Of a stretch of 64,000 nt of DNA, positions 38,301 to 50,189 are shown one piece after another (positions within the stretch are counted from its first letter, which is position 1; every line of letters starts with the position of its first letter). Origin of the DNA: Nageia nagi (Eukaryota > Pinophyta); assembly GCA_050084985.1 (NCBI GenBank), contig JBITNC010000001.1:196354001-196418000 (forward strand), in the 5' to 3' direction. A program made the position numbers and the translations under genes. The notes beneath the pieces were generated by a model. The model had not been told where the DNA came from, ran no database searches, and saw nothing but the letters and a program-made list of their open reading frames with translations.

Positions 38301-38487
38301 TTAAATCCAAACTTAGAAATTGAAGCCAAAATGTAGACTCTTTGAAGATAATTTTCCAATTATAAACTTACCAATATAGATAAATGTGAAAAATTATTTT
38401 GGATTACAAATGAAAGGATGATGAAAAAGCATAACATTAGAATGGGATAAAACAAGCTAAATTCAAATACAAAGGATGCTAAAAAAT
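35341..38487 (+). pseudogene. LINE ORF2: endonuclease and reverse transcriptase, broken
   Basis: Start taken at ATG 35341 (MKILI-stop-NIRGYCGPNRHRSF), matching the 'MKIlxWNxRGLxxPxRxxxL' start of plant LINE endonucleases. WIILGYFNTPL (normally GDFN) lies at about 35760. A helical linker 36178-36396 (LKIWNKDVLLDINQDK) leads to RT blocks: DKALEPDGFLSSFFNTFW, SWNIIFLALIPKE, KLDMQKEYDKVSWKFL (about 37090-37135), and the catalytic HHQFVDDTILIG (about 37400-37435; family FADDTILF). NYDKTSIFFLN, LGMPMF and WKGAILSFVGKIQLVKSTL (about 37700-37760) follow. The best open stretch is 37286-37660. The frame continues to 38487, where the gypsy insertion cuts it. Confidence 0.85.
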
Positions 38488-39592
38488 TGTGATATCCCCA
38501 AAACTCACAAAATGCGATTTTTGTTAAAGTGTAATATTCCAAGTTGAAATATCACTACTTAGGAATTTATATATATTTTTATATTTTTCTAACTAGCTCA
38601 ATTCAAATCAGATCTACAAATTTAATAAGAAATAGAGCTAGAAATGAATTTTATTCTTCAAGAGCTAGGATGTCCCAAATAGATAAGTACAATACTCAAG
38701 GAAAAATACCCAAATGCTCAAGAAGGGGGATGTTTGCCTTCACAAGGTAGATTTGGATGATCTAGCCCTACAAGTTCTTCAACCACTTCTCCCCAATGTT
38801 GGATGAGCCTCCTCACACTAATTTGGCTAGTTTGGATCTAGGACATGCCTCCTCACATTGATTTGGTAGGTTATATCTAGATCTAGAATATGGCCGCACT
38901 GGTTGGATTTGGATCTACCCCACTGGCTAGATCTGGATCAGGGATGAAATAGTTCCATCACACTAGCTTGAACTATTCTACTAAATCCACCTCATTGGCT
39001 CAAGCTACTCAAGCAAATCCACCTCATTAGCTCAAGCTACTATCCTAGCTTAGGTAAGAACTCCTCCACACTAGCTTGAGCTCTCCCACTAAGCTAGCTA
39101 GAAAGCTACAACTCCACTAGCTGCTAACCCCTAAAAAGAGATAAACTCTTATGATCTTCAAGCATGCCTATAAATTATGCATCCCATATCCTTTTATAAC
39201 AAGATCTCTCATACCTTGGAATCATCCAAAGTGCAATGTCCCTCTTCTAGTGTCTTGGGATGACAAATTAAATCATCTAGGGACCTAGGAAGCCCAACGT
39301 CTCACAATGGTTGCCTAGAGATGCCAAATTACAAGATCAATGGCTTATAAATGCAACATCCCATTATGAGAGACTAATATTGCATTAATTACAAATAATT
39401 GAGCCAAATTAATTAAATAAAATCCAAGGGTGAGTGCCTCAAGGGTCTCTTTAGCCTTGGTTACAAAAATAAATGCAAAATATTAATAAAATACTCCTAA
39501 ATTAATTTATTTTTGGTTTCTCCTCCTTTACCATGAATGTCACACTCCAAGAGGAGAGAAAGTGGATGTTTTACAAATTTTGGGACATTACA
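38488..39592 (-). repeat. 3' LTR of the nested gypsy element
   Basis: 1105 bp. Collinear with 42047-43120, with many point differences and one extra segment near 39000-39030 ('CAAATCCACCTCATT...CTCAAGCTACT'). Confidence 0.93.
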
Positions 39593-40289
39593 AGTCTCCC
39601 CTTCCTAAATTGCTTGTCCCCAAGCAACTCAAGATAAATCGGCCCTTCTCTTTCCCATCCTAAAAACCTGCAATGCAAATGAAAGAACAAGGAGAAAGAG
39701 TTCCAATTTTTTGCTACAAGTGATGGCCAAAATATCTACCTTCATAGCTCCACAACCCAACATCCAAGTCCTGATTGAAATCAAGGAGTGCTAGTGGGTT
39801 ATCTTCTATCTAGGACTGCATCACATGATGGGAGGGAGAATCTGCAATTTTAGCAAGCATGAATACATTCATCCCAACATGCAAATGGTATAAGTGGTTG
39901 AGTGGTTCACAAGGAAAAGTATGATGAAGTAATACCAAATCTCCAATCCCTCTATTTCTCATTTTTAAGCAAGATTATGGATAATTTGTCCCAAAAACTT
40001 TTACAGCAATATACTTGTAATAGGGACATATATGCCAAAGAGAAGTAAATTTGACTAGTAAGTATTATCACTTGTTTCCAATCTTCAATCAACGTCCAAC
40101 TTATTATCAAGAAAAAGAACATTCTTAACCAATTCATTAGTGGCTGAGCAAATGTGGTGTGTTACCTTGGGACTAGGTGATGTCTTGCATGATAGTTCTA
40201 TTTGGGATGTGAGGAATGATTCAATGTTGCTACTTTGGATCTTCTATTACTTCTAATCGATGGGCTTGTGAAGTGGCCCTATTACTACC
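39593..40289 (-). other. Interior of the gypsy element downstream of protease
   Basis: Begins with a polypurine tract on the minus strand (about 39607-39595, GGAAGGGGAGA). Minus-strand text near 39650-39595 (LELLGDKQF) may be the last remnant of a pol C-terminus. No RT or integrase motif was found, so the catalytic part of pol has been deleted or was never present. Confidence 0.55.
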
Positions 40290-40640
40290 CTAAAATCCTC
40301 TCATGATGACCTCCTTTCCATTTGCTAGGAACTTCATTTCTAAGGTATCATAATTTGTCCTAATCTCCCCCAAATTTTTCAGCCATTGAATTCCAAGGAC
40401 CATGTGCAAGGTCCCTCCCATGGGATATACAGAGAAATCACTTCTCATGGAGTAATTGTTGGTCTCAATTGGAAGTTGTCTAATCACCTTATTGTAAAAT
40501 GAGATTTGGTCATTAGCATTGGCCACATTGAATCCTTCAAAAACATCCATCCTTACTCCTTTCTCAATAGCAAACAAAGCATTAATCAAGTTGTAAGATG
40601 CCCCTCCATTGATAAGAATAGTCACTTCTTCTCCTAGAGC
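40290..40640 (-). pseudogene. Retropepsin-like protease of the gypsy element, active-site Asp changed
   Basis: Open frame of 111 codons. The active-site segment reads ILINGGASYNLINALFA, where the family has V(L/I)IDGGASHNFI, so the catalytic Asp (GAT) is now Asn (AAT) at about 40613. The rest fits well: a DFSVYPMGGTLHMVLGIQWL block, then LGEIRTNYDTLEMKF and GKEVIMRG. The protease would normally cut the gag precursor. This frame is clean apart from the Asn change and could reflect a young or recently active copy. The upstream join to gag is broken. Confidence 0.85.
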
Positions 40641-42005
40641 TCTTACCTAAATGTGCAATGTGGGGCAATGGGGTGCTCCACTAATGGTGTCCAAGGTGTC
40701 ATGAGTGGAAAACTCTTCCACAAATTCTAAAATGCTTCATAGATTTGATTTAGGTTCCTCCATCTCCACTACCTCTACATAACTAAGCTACACCTTCCCA
40801 TTGCAGTGATGGCCTGGCTCCCATGATCCTTTACAGACAAAGCACATTTTCCTTCTTCTCATTTTAGAATGTGAGATCTCTTGATCCCTCTATGTCTACT
40901 CCAATGGCCATGCATTTCTTCTTGGTGGAGATGTGAGCCTTCCTTGGCTCCCATTTATTTTACTTACTAGCATAATTTATTACTGGGGTGGTTGCATCCT
41001 TCCTTGATTGCTCTTTCCTTAGATTAGACTGGTTGATTCTAGTGCTACGACCCTTCTGATTACCTCATTAAGATCATTTGGTTCAAATGCTTTGATATAT
41101 GCTTTGATATTCTCATTCAAACCCTCCATGAACATAGCCATCCTTCTAGCTTCTGATAGATCTAAAACCATAACAAAAATATTCATAAACTCATCTACAT
41201 ATTCTTTAACTATACCTTTCTATTGGATCTTGGTGAGCTCATGGAAGTAACTTTCTTTAGTCTTCTTTTCCAAATGTTCTAGCAATCTTTGGCAAAATTC
41301 ATCAAAAGTTGAGATCTAGTCATGCCCCAACATTTTCAATCCATGGTGCCACCACTCATAGGCTCATCCCTTCAAGGAGAGTGTGGCAAAATGTATGGCC
41401 TCATCTTCTACCATGGAATTGAAAGATAGGTACATTTAGAGGTGGTGAATCCATCCTCTTGCCGAGATCCCCGCACCTCCATCAAATTTCTCCAATTAGA
41501 TCTTCTGCAATGGCTCCTTAAAGATAGGTGGGCATCCTCCTTATCCTCCCTCCAATTGTCCATGAAATTCTTAGAAAGATATGATGTTTTTGTACTCTAC
41601 TAGTTTGGCCATGTACTCATCAAACAATTGGTCAAGCCTCTCTCGATGTCTTCGATAGATCTCCTCTGGATCTTCCTCTTTTCTGAAAAGAGGCTTAGGT
41701 GGAATAGGTACAGACTTTCAATAATGAGATCTAGCCCTAGATGAGCTCTCTCCTTGGCCATTTCTATTCTCCTAGCTGGGGGGTGGAGTTTGGATTCCTC
41801 TTTGGGATGTGAGTATCTGTAATTGCTCCATCATCTTCCTTAATGCATCCAAGATGGCTATGTTGGAATCATCCATGTTCCCTTGTCTAACTTTCTCCCA
41901 CTCTTTATATCCCTCTAGATCTATTACATCTCTCTCCTCTAAGCTTGGCTGGTAATCAGGATCACTTCTTCCTCTCAAGAAGTAATTATGGATCTTGGGC
42001 AGCAT
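40640..42005 (-). pseudogene. Gypsy gag with one zinc knuckle, broken
   Basis: Start ATG at 42005 (MLPKIHNYFLRGRSDPDYQP), 42 bp from the right LTR edge. The first 77 codons are open to 41772, with a helical segment DALRKMMEQLQILTSQRG. The capsid-like part (about 41600-41100) is frameshifted. A zinc knuckle of the 'CxxCxxxWxPGHxC' kind, CFVCKGSWEPGHHC, is intact at 40844-40803 and is followed by LSYVEV as in related gypsy gags. Gag forms the particle; the knuckle binds the RNA. Confidence 0.8.
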
Positions 42006-42033
42006 GAGCTAATATAGGCTGGTAGGAAAACTA

Positions 42034-42045
42034 GCTCTGATACCA
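42034..42045 (-). promoter_or_regulatory. Primer-binding site of the nested gypsy element
   Basis: Reverse complement TGGTATCAGAGC is an exact match to the usual initiator tRNA-Met primer site, one base from the LTR edge at 42047. Confidence 0.95.
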
Positions 42046-42046
42046 C

Positions 42047-43120
42047 TGTAATATCCCTAAAACTCACAAAATGTGATTTTTATTAAAGTGTAATATTCCA
42101 AGTTGAAATATCACTACTTAGAAATTTATATATTTTTTTATATTTTTCTAACTAGCTCAATTCAAATCAGATCTACAAATTGAAGAAGAAATAGAGCTAG
42201 AAATGAATTTTATTCTTCAAGAGCTAGGATGTCCCAAATGGACAAGTACAATACTCAAGGAAAAATACCTAAATGCTCAAGAAGGGGGATGTTTGCCTTC
42301 ATAAGGTAGATTTGGATGATCTGGCCCTACAAGTTCTTCAACCTCTTCTCCCCAATGCTAGATGAGCCTCCTCACACTGATTCAGCTAGTCTGGATCTAG
42401 GATGTGCCTCCTCACACTAATTTGGTAGGTTAGATCTAGATCTAGAATATGGCCACATTGGCTAGATCAGGATCTACCCCATTGGCTGAATCTGGATCAG
42501 GGATGGAATAGTTCCACCACACTAGCTTGAACTATTCTACTAACTCCACCTCATTGGCTCAAGCTACTATCCTAGCTTAGGTAAGAACTCCTCCACACTG
42601 GCTCGAGCTCTCCCACTAAGCTAGTTGGAAAGCTACAACTCCACTAGCTACTAACCCCTAGAAAGAGATAAACTCTGATGATCTTCAAGCATGCTCGCAA
42701 ATGATGCATCCCATCTCTTTTTATAACAAGATCTCTCATACCTTGGAATCACCCAAAGTGCAATGTCCCTCTTCTGGTGTCTTGGGATGATAAATTAAAT
42801 CATCTAGGGACCTAGGAAGCCCAACATCCCATAATGATTGCCTGGAGGTGCCAAATTACAAGATCAATGGCTCATAAATGCAACATCCCATTATGAGAGA
42901 CTAATATTGTATTAATTACAAATAATTGAGCCAGATTAATTAAAAAATTATCCAAGGGTGAGTGCCTCAATGGTCTCTTTAGCCTTGGTTACAGAAATAA
43001 ATGCAAAATATTAATAAAATACTCCTAAATTAATTTATTTTTGGTTTCTCCTCCTTTGCCATGAATGTCACACTCCAAGAGGAGAGAAAGTGGACATTTT
43101 ACAAATTTGTGGACATTACA
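42047..43120 (-). repeat. 5' LTR of the nested gypsy element
   Basis: 1074 bp, TGTAATATCCC...GGACATTACA. Partner of 38488-39592. Confidence 0.94.
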
Positions 43121-43620
43121 AAAACCCTATGGAGGAAGGTATGGATTAAAAAACTAACATCTAAAACTTTTTGTTTTATGTGGAATTTTGTTCTAAATAG
43201 GTTAAATACATATGATAATTTGAGAAAAAAAGGTATGAAAATTCTGAAACTGATACATGTTATGTAAGAAATAGGAAGATAATGTAGATCATATGCTAAT
43301 TATTATATATTTCTACAAGTATATGGAGTTCAATAAAATAAATAATAGATATCAGTTAAAGATAAGCCCCCAAAATATAGCCTCCTTTATTGAACAATGG
43401 AGCTAGAATTTGAAAAAAAAGAAACTAAAAGAAATATGGTATATGTTGGTGTCTCATGTGTGCTTGAGATTATGAAAGGAATGAAATAAAGGATCTTCAA
43501 AGAACAAAGTAAGATTGAAGTGGAAGTGCTACAATGGTTAATGACATCTTTCAAATAAAATGTGATGATGTAATATGAAATTGACCAAAACAAGGATCAT
43601 GACATAATATTTATGGGTCA
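43121..43620 (+). pseudogene. LINE ORF2 C-terminus (zf-RVT domain), separated by the insertion
   Basis: Directly after the gypsy LTR the plus strand reads LWRKVWIKKLTSKTFCFMWN, then VLNRLNTYDNLRKKGM. This is the zf-RVT pattern 'iWkxxxPxKixxFxWrxxxxrlxTxdnLxrrG' that ends plant LINE ORF2. A further piece near 43420-43560 (MVYVGVSCVLEIMKGMK, then RIFKEQSKIEVEVLQWLMTS) fits the final 'iWxxWxeRNxxiF' block. Its reading direction and position are those expected if it once followed 38487. Confidence 0.85.
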
Positions 43621-46050
43621 GTGCAAGAAGTTGGGTCCACTTTATGGCCAAAAAATGGAAGTCTTCCTTTGATTTTTAAGTTTGTTCACATTGACCTTTA
43701 AATTTGAAGTACTTAGACATGTAATATTAAATAAGGTCATTAGGATAAAATATAGTGCTTTGAGTCTTGTTTTCAAATATATAATTTATTCCAATGCCCA
43801 AATCATAAAAAAATATTTTTGATAGTTATGAATAAAAACCATTATGTAAAAAATATTGTTTTAAGACCATACCATGCTCATGTTCGTCACACATATTTTG
43901 ATCTAAACTAAAGTATTTTTTAAAATCTTTTTGGGAAAAGATACCTAACATAATGAAGCTTGTACTGTATATTTTTTCATAATTATTTCATGAATATTAT
44001 TTTTTTATGGATCATAAATATGATTTTAAAAAATGATCATGTCCATCATGCATAATTTGACCTAAAGTTATCATTTTTTCAAACTTTCTTTTTTTTTTAA
44101 ATTTTGTAGAGAATTATCTAAAGGTTGTCCCCATATATTTTGTTTCTCAAAATTCTTAAAAAATAAAATATTAAAAAATAAAAATCTATTTTTAAAATTT
44201 TCTAAGTCATAAAACTTCTTTTATGTGGACTCATCTTCTTGTAGCCACTTTTATCATTAATTTTTTTTTGGAACCTAGTGAAGCCTCCATAGAGGGAGTA
44301 GTAAATGGAAACACAAAATAATAATGATGATAATACATTGAACTAAGATAAGAGGGGTGAATTTGAAATGATAAGAAAAGATTATAATGTTAAATATCTA
44401 TGTTCACTACATGAATTTTGGTGCATATCGAGACCTGAAAAAGACTTGGCATGGGTTTTATCTAGTGTTATAGAAAGATATTGATATATTCAAGTATCAT
44501 AAAGTAAAAAACAATTTAATCAAATTATTTTGATCATTATGGAAAGTGAGAGCAGAGAATCAAAGAGGGCTTGTGAAGATGGGTTTTACATGCATGGTGG
44601 AACCTAATAACTAAGAGAAGTAATGAAGGATGGTGAATGTTGGGAGATATTTATAGAGGGTAGAGTTTTAGAGTACCTAAAATGGATTAAAGGGCATAAC
44701 AAAGTATAAACCAAAAAGTTGTTGATAATTGGGAGGAATACCATCCAAAAGTAGGATCAATTATTGTGCATTTTGACATGCATGCAATAGCAATGGTTAC
44801 TAATTAAATAAAAAGGTAGATGGTTCAAAAGAAGTGAAAAAGTTTTAGAAGAAGATATTAATACCTTATTTATTGAATATGAAAGCCAGTTCCACTTCCT
44901 AATAAAACTATTTGGTCGAGGGAAGCACTTCCCAAACCATGGGATCAACTTGAAAGAGTGGCTAAAAGAGCTCAAATGAAAGGGGGAAAAGTGCAAGATG
45001 ATCCAATCCCTTCCCATAATGAAAGGGATCCATATGAATGTAAAGAGAAGTTAGAAGAGAAAATCTCCATCCCTTAGAAGAAATTTGGAAAAAAAAAAAA
45101 TTTGCAAGGAAGAAGAAAGCCCTCCATATCAAAATAATACAATTGAAAAAGAAAAATAAGTAGAAGGAAGAATGAATGAAGCTAAAACTACCCCTCATCA
45201 AGGTGAAAATACAGAGGAGATTTTAACTTGTAATGAAGTTAAGGAAGATAAAAACCAAATGAATCAGAAAAAAGGATACTCCTAAAATAAAACAACAATA
45301 GAGAAAATACAATAGTATGAAAATGATACCCAAATAAAAGGAAATATGACTAAACAAGGAAAAGAAGTATTGTTGAATAAAAAAAAGCCATAAATAGTAA
45401 ATTAAAAAGAATAAATAGAGAATACTGAGAGAAAGAGGAGGTAAGTTCTCCTAAAATTCAACAAATAGAGAACAGTTAAATGCATTTAGAGGAGTAGATT
45501 CTAGAAGCATAGAAGGAAGCCCTTTCCATTAAGCCATTATCAATATTACTAGTAGGTGAGGCTATCCCCAAACCAACCCAATTCCCAACCATTATTGAAA
45601 AATAAGTGAAGAAAAAAAAAGAAATGAGAGGTAACACTAAGACCAAACAAATGGAAAAGAAGACAAGCATAAAAGAAATGAAGATGAAGAAGAATAAACC
45701 ATGGAAAGGAATAAAGAAGGAGAAATGAATGCTCTATTTAATCATAAAAATTGAAAGTATGTTTATAGTTGAATAATTTATTTTTATATTTGTAATAGGT
45801 TTTAATAGTTTTTTTTAATTGTAAGACAATTATATATCCATTCATAAGTATGTAATAGGAAGAAATGAATCAAGTAGTTAAGATGTTTTAAAAAGAAGTA
45901 TGTAATAGTCGATCTCAAACTAGGAGAATTTGAGTAATGGCAATAAATAAGCTACTTTATGTGTATTTTAGCTACATTTGGCTGCTATTTAGTAGTAGAG
46001 TAGCAATCTTGGTAATGTATAAGGTTTATGGGATCCTCTAAAACCTTATT
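43620..46050. other. Unassigned AT- and purine-rich stretch, possibly a second ORF1-like remnant
   Basis: From about 44850 to 45720 the plus strand is strongly purine-rich and translates in pieces to Lys/Glu-rich text (for example LFGRGKHFPNHGINLKEWLK near 44900-44970). It resembles the basic linker of a gag or LINE ORF1, but I cannot name a domain. Minus-strand frames here are complements of that bias. Confidence 0.3.
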
Positions 46051-46179
46051 TTTTGATAATATATTTATTTGTTATCAGGAACATTATCATAGGATATGCA
46101 TATAATATACATGGTTTGGAAACTCTTAAGTGTTTTTATAAAATACAATTGATTAGTTTCAAACTATATTTAATAATAT

Positions 46180-47090
46180 TTGTAAGTATTCTACCAAAAC
46201 ATACTAGCTTAACATCTTTACAAGAGGGCATAGACATCCATTACAAAATAGTGAGAAGTGGTTTCACTTAGATGTAGTTGTGAAAATGTTTTGATAGAAA
46301 TGTATATTAAGTTTGGGAATGTACAAAAAGCTCATGGAGAGATACCATTTTATGGAATGCAATGATTACAATAAATGTAAAAAATAGGCTTCATAAGGAG
46401 TCTATAAATAATTTTTAAGGTAATGCAATAAAGTGATATTGTATCATATTTTCTAGTGTTCTTACTCTATGTGCTACTCAATATCCTTAGAAGAGTGTGC
46501 TAAAATCCATCAAAAATTAGTAAAAAATAGTTTTCAATATGGTATTATCATAATGCATGCTTTGATAGATATAAATGCCAAGTTTGGGAATAGGTACAAA
46601 GCCCACATATTATTTGATAAAATAAAAAATAGGAACATGTTCTCATGGAATACAATAATTTATAGGGTATTCACAAAATGGGTTTCTCTATGAAGTAGTA
46701 AATCTTTTTAATGAAATAACTCAAAGAGATACAATATCATGGAATGAAATGATAACAAGACATGCAAACAATGAGCATGGTTTAGAGGCCCTCAAGTGTT
46801 TTTTTGAAAATGCAACCATTTTCATGTAAAATTTAGTAACTATATTCCAATTGTATGTGCAACATTTGCATCTTTAAGATGGGGTATGGATATTCAATTA
46901 TGATTTTAGGTTTAATAAACATGTATGCAAAATGTGGGGGCATTAAGAAGGCAAGAATTTTTATTTAACAAGATGTGCTATGAATTTGAATAATTTCATG
47001 GACTAAAATGATTGTAGGATATGCAAGGAATGGTTGTATAAAGGAAATTATTAAACTATTTGAGCAAATGGAATACATTTTAGGTAAATA
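46180..47090 (+). pseudogene. Decayed PPR (PLS-class) gene fragment
   Basis: PPR signatures on the plus strand: SLQEGIDIHYKIVRSGF (about 46210-46265), ILWNAMITINVKN (about 46350-46385), LEECAKIHQKLVKNSF then MHALIDINAKFGN (46480-46600), RNMFSWNTIIYRVFTKWV (about 46630-46685), RDTISWNEMITRHANNEHGL then LKCF (about 46720-46800), and a weak HVCKMWG at 46930. The order alternates PPR-L and S/P type repeats as in RNA-editing PPR proteins. Stops and shifts interrupt it, and there is no DYW domain. Confidence 0.8.
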
Positions 47091-47099
47091 TAAAAGATT

Positions 47100-48120
47100 T
47101 TAAATATATATTATATTACTAAAATATATAAATAAATATATATAGAGTATTTTAAAACCTTCTAACAAATTGGATAATTTATTAACTCAAACCACTTGTA
47201 CTCTACTACACAATAATTATTGTTGAGATCTGACTCAACAATAATATATAAAAAAATAATATATTTAACATTGTAATGAATGTTTGATCACTTCAATTTT
47301 CCCTTTCATTTTAGTAAGGATCAACCTTATTCTTTCTAATGATTCAAACACCATGACTTGCATCTTTATTATTGATTTAGAACTTCTTTTGCCATGTCTT
47401 TCTTTCATTTCAATAGTTCAAGAGTTTGTTGTTGCAAGAGACCTTTGGGGTCTAATACCACCTTGATTGTAGTTACCTCATTCATTGGGCTATTTATATG
47501 GAAGGAAACTTCTCCTCCATGAATGGCATCCTCCTCACTCTCATAGATATCCATAGGCTTTCGTACATAACTTCTTTTGAATGATATTATCAAAAGGAGG
47601 CACTAGATCAAAAAGGGATATTAGGGGCAATTTTAAACCACCTCCTAATATATTTTTTAAAGGTTATTCAACCATCACCTATTATTACACCATAAAATTC
47701 CCCTCTCTATGATGGTGGCTAAAAACCACCTACATAAAGTGCCTAAAGCTACAACTTAATGTAATAAAGTGGTGATTATACACTTCCTCCTTTTTTGCTA
47801 ATAAGGGCAGTATTAAACTACCATGCAACCTACCTCTTGATTATTTTAATGGTGGTTTTAGTCATCATTTTAGTTTAATGTGATAATTTATAACCATCAC
47901 ATAGTATTCATATTTAAAAAAAATGGCGTAGCATGGAAGCAAATAGAAGAATGATTCCAAGCTATGTCAAACTCATTTATTCGAGGCACCCAAGCCTAAT
48001 CATAGTGAGCCCAATTATGATGTTGGTCATGGATTCCTGAAGTTAACCAATCATTGTTAATATTTTATAATATTATATATTATATATATATATATATATG
48101 CAAATGATGAAATTAAAGGT
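47100..48120. other. Unassigned stretch
   Basis: Contains a minus-strand frame of 62 codons (47593-47405) with no recognised family, and a short (TA)n near 48070-48100. Otherwise nothing identifiable. Confidence 0.35.
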
Positions 48121-48129
48121 ATGTTAAGA

Positions 48130-48590
48130 TAAGTGTACCATATGATATAAAATGATCCAAATGCATCAACATATGATATAAAAGTATCCAAATGCATCAA
48201 TATATGATATACAAATATCAAAATGCACCAACATATGATATTAAATTATCCAAATGCACCAACATATGATATAAAATTATCCCAATGCACCAACATATGA
48301 TATGAAATGATCTAATTACACCATATTGGTATGAAATTGAGATACTATACCATATGATATAAAATGATCCAAGTGAATGATATGATATATGAAATTATCT
48401 AAGTACACTATATTGGTTTGAAATAATTCAACTATACCATATGATATGAAACCATCATATGAATGAAATTCATCTAAGTACACCATATGGTTGAAATGAT
48501 GCAACTGTGCCATATGATATGAAATGATCTAAGTACACCATATGATATGAAATGATATAAGTACACCATATGATATGAAATTATTCAAAT
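48130..48590. repeat. 31-bp minisatellite with CATATG core
   Basis: Five units at exactly 31-bp spacing (ATGCAYC anchors at 48161, 48192, 48223, 48254 and 48285) share 'ATGCACCAACATATGATATA'. The array continues to about 48590 as looser units 'ACACCATATGATATGAAATG'. Each unit carries the palindrome CATATG. Confidence 0.9.
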
Positions 48591-48639
48591 ATGCTCTACA
48601 ATTCCAATTATTGCTCAAATGATTCAAATATGCTCTACA

Positions 48640-48740
48640 ATATTGCTACCACAACATTCAATTTACAAGCACCAAGTAAACACATCCACACCAAAGAAGC
48701 ATTTTTTGAAAATTTGAAATGAAATATAAAACTTGATATA
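48640..48740 (-). pseudogene. PPR E-motif scrap, inverted
   Basis: The minus strand reads ASLVWMCLLGACKLNVVVAI, the E-motif end seen in the plus-strand array at 54340-55170. It lies next to the 31-bp minisatellite. Confidence 0.7.
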
Positions 48741-49184
48741 TATGTATGCAAAATGTGGAAGATACATGATGTAGACACAATTTCATGAGTATAACATGGA
48801 TGCCAACTTACCACTTTTGGACTATTTTTTGACACTTAAATTTTTTTTAGGTTAAATAGTTGCTTTCCTTCTTCAAGAAATGTTATGGGTTAAAAATTGG
48901 TTTCCTTATTCAAACCAATTTTTGGATCATATGGTTTATTTAAATTATTTCATATCATATTATAATTTATTTTATAAAAATGTTCTCATACAACTCAAGT
49001 AATGAAATAACCCACAAGTGATAAGTGATACAAGCAAGGCAGGGGAGGATAGGGGTAGAGGAGAGGAGAGAGTGAGATGAGGAAATTAAAACTATACCAT
49101 ATGACATGAAATGATTTTTCCCTATATAAATAAGCATAGATGAAGCAAAATACTTTATACCATGTCTGGTAGGTGATTCTCAAG

Positions 49185-49310
49185 ATAGCCTACATGAGCC
49201 ACAACATTTGATTTACAAGCACTAAGTACACACATTGTATACAACCAATTCAAGTTTTATGGGTATTTTAATAGTGAAGTTCAAAGCTCCCTCAAGATAG
49301 CCTATGCCAA
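49185..49310 (-). pseudogene. PPR E-motif scrap, inverted, about one unit
   Basis: The reverse complement contains GCTATCTTGAGGGAGCTTTG, then ACTTCACTATTAAAATACCC, and GTGCTTGTAAATCAAATG. These are the signature blocks of the 111-bp E units at 54340-55170, in opposite orientation. Confidence 0.78.
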
Positions 49311-49749
49311 CAAGTAGGTCAAAAATTCATGTATAATGATTAATCCTACTATTGTAGGATATGCATAAAATAAAAGACTATAGAGACTTTTAAGCATATG
49401 CAAATGTCATGTATAAACTTGGGTACATGATGAAACACTATACTTTACAAAAGTGTCAAAAACTAGTACAAAAGTGGTAAGTTGGCAAAAATAGCTTGTA
49501 ATACTTAGCAAATATTCAACCCAAAAATTTAAATACTATGTTGTATTACCTCCATAATAAGCACAATAAGATATCTTCCCCCCAGGATAACCCATTCAAA
49601 ACATCATGAAATTAGATAAGTCAGGGCTAGCTACATTTAGAAGTTCTCAATAGATGTATCACTATTATACTTCAACATTATTCATAATGTTACCACACAA
49701 CCAACTTGGATGCTTAAAAAATATTATGTGAAATGATCCAAGACCACTA

Positions 49750-50180
49750 TATGATAGAATTGTGGACTTTTAAGCAGGTGTAGGATGTAAGTCCTAGGAA
49801 TTATTTTACAAGATGCATGATACAAAATATAGTTTCATTGTCTACAATGATTGCAAGATACATGCTACAAAATGATATATATGTAAACTTAAATGTAATT
49901 GCAAAATATGAAATAATACATATTGCATTGAAGCTTTTGCTCATCTTCTTCATAATGCAGCCTATCTTGAAGAAGCTCAATAAGATTCAAGTATGTTCTA
50001 CAAGTACTAAGTAAATACATTTCAATTTACAAGCACCAAGTAGACACATCTACACACCCAAGTAGAAAATTTAAAAAAAATAAAATGGAACATAAAACCT
50101 TATAGATATGAATGCAAAATGGGGATGATGCATGATTGCAACGTAGTCTCATGGACTACAATGGTTGGAGGAAATGTAAT
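49750..50180. pseudogene. Mixed-strand PPR scraps
   Basis: Plus strand: KMHDTKYSFIVYNDCK near 49810-49860, and MHDCNVVSWTTMVGGNVIHG near 50127-50190. Between them, 49940-50060 matches E-unit sequence on the minus strand (TTTACAAGCACCAAGTAGAC). The strand switch within 400 bp points to local inversion after duplication. Confidence 0.65.
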
Positions 50181-50189
50181 TCATGGCTA

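Larger units (their letters stand above)
38488..43120 (-). mobile_element. Ty3/gypsy-type LTR element with gag and protease only, nested in the LINE
   Basis: Long direct repeats at 38488-39592 and 42047-43120 enclose a 2454-bp interior. The LTRs start TGT(G/A)ATATCC and end GACATTACA. A canonical tRNA-iMet primer-binding site touches the right LTR and a purine tract touches the left, so the element reads on the minus strand. Coding traces are gag (from 42005), a zinc knuckle and a retropepsin; no RT, RNase H or integrase domain is visible in 39593-40290. Flanks are AAAAT (38483-38487) and AAAAC (43121-43125), a near-perfect 5-bp target duplication. It is a nonautonomous gag-protease element. 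Confidence 0.92.
34060..43620 (+). mobile_element. LINE retrotransposon (plant L1-like), split by a nested LTR element
   Basis: Plus-strand non-LTR element with ORF1 (DUF4283 and CCHC-type zinc motif), ORF2 endonuclease, reverse transcriptase, and a zinc-binding C-terminal (zf-RVT) domain. Coding similarity stops at 38487 and resumes at 43121, with the 4633-bp Ty3/gypsy element between. The total without the insert is about 4.9 kb. Many stops show that it is dead. Exact 5' end and poly(A) tail were not determined. Confidence 0.85.

Noticed and set aside
44757-45201. Minus-strand Phe-rich frames
   Set aside because: Complements of the Lys-rich plus-strand stretch; no start context or domain.
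48130-48590. Regularly spaced units as a CRISPR array
   Set aside because: Units are contiguous with no unique spacers, and the genome is a plant nuclear genome.
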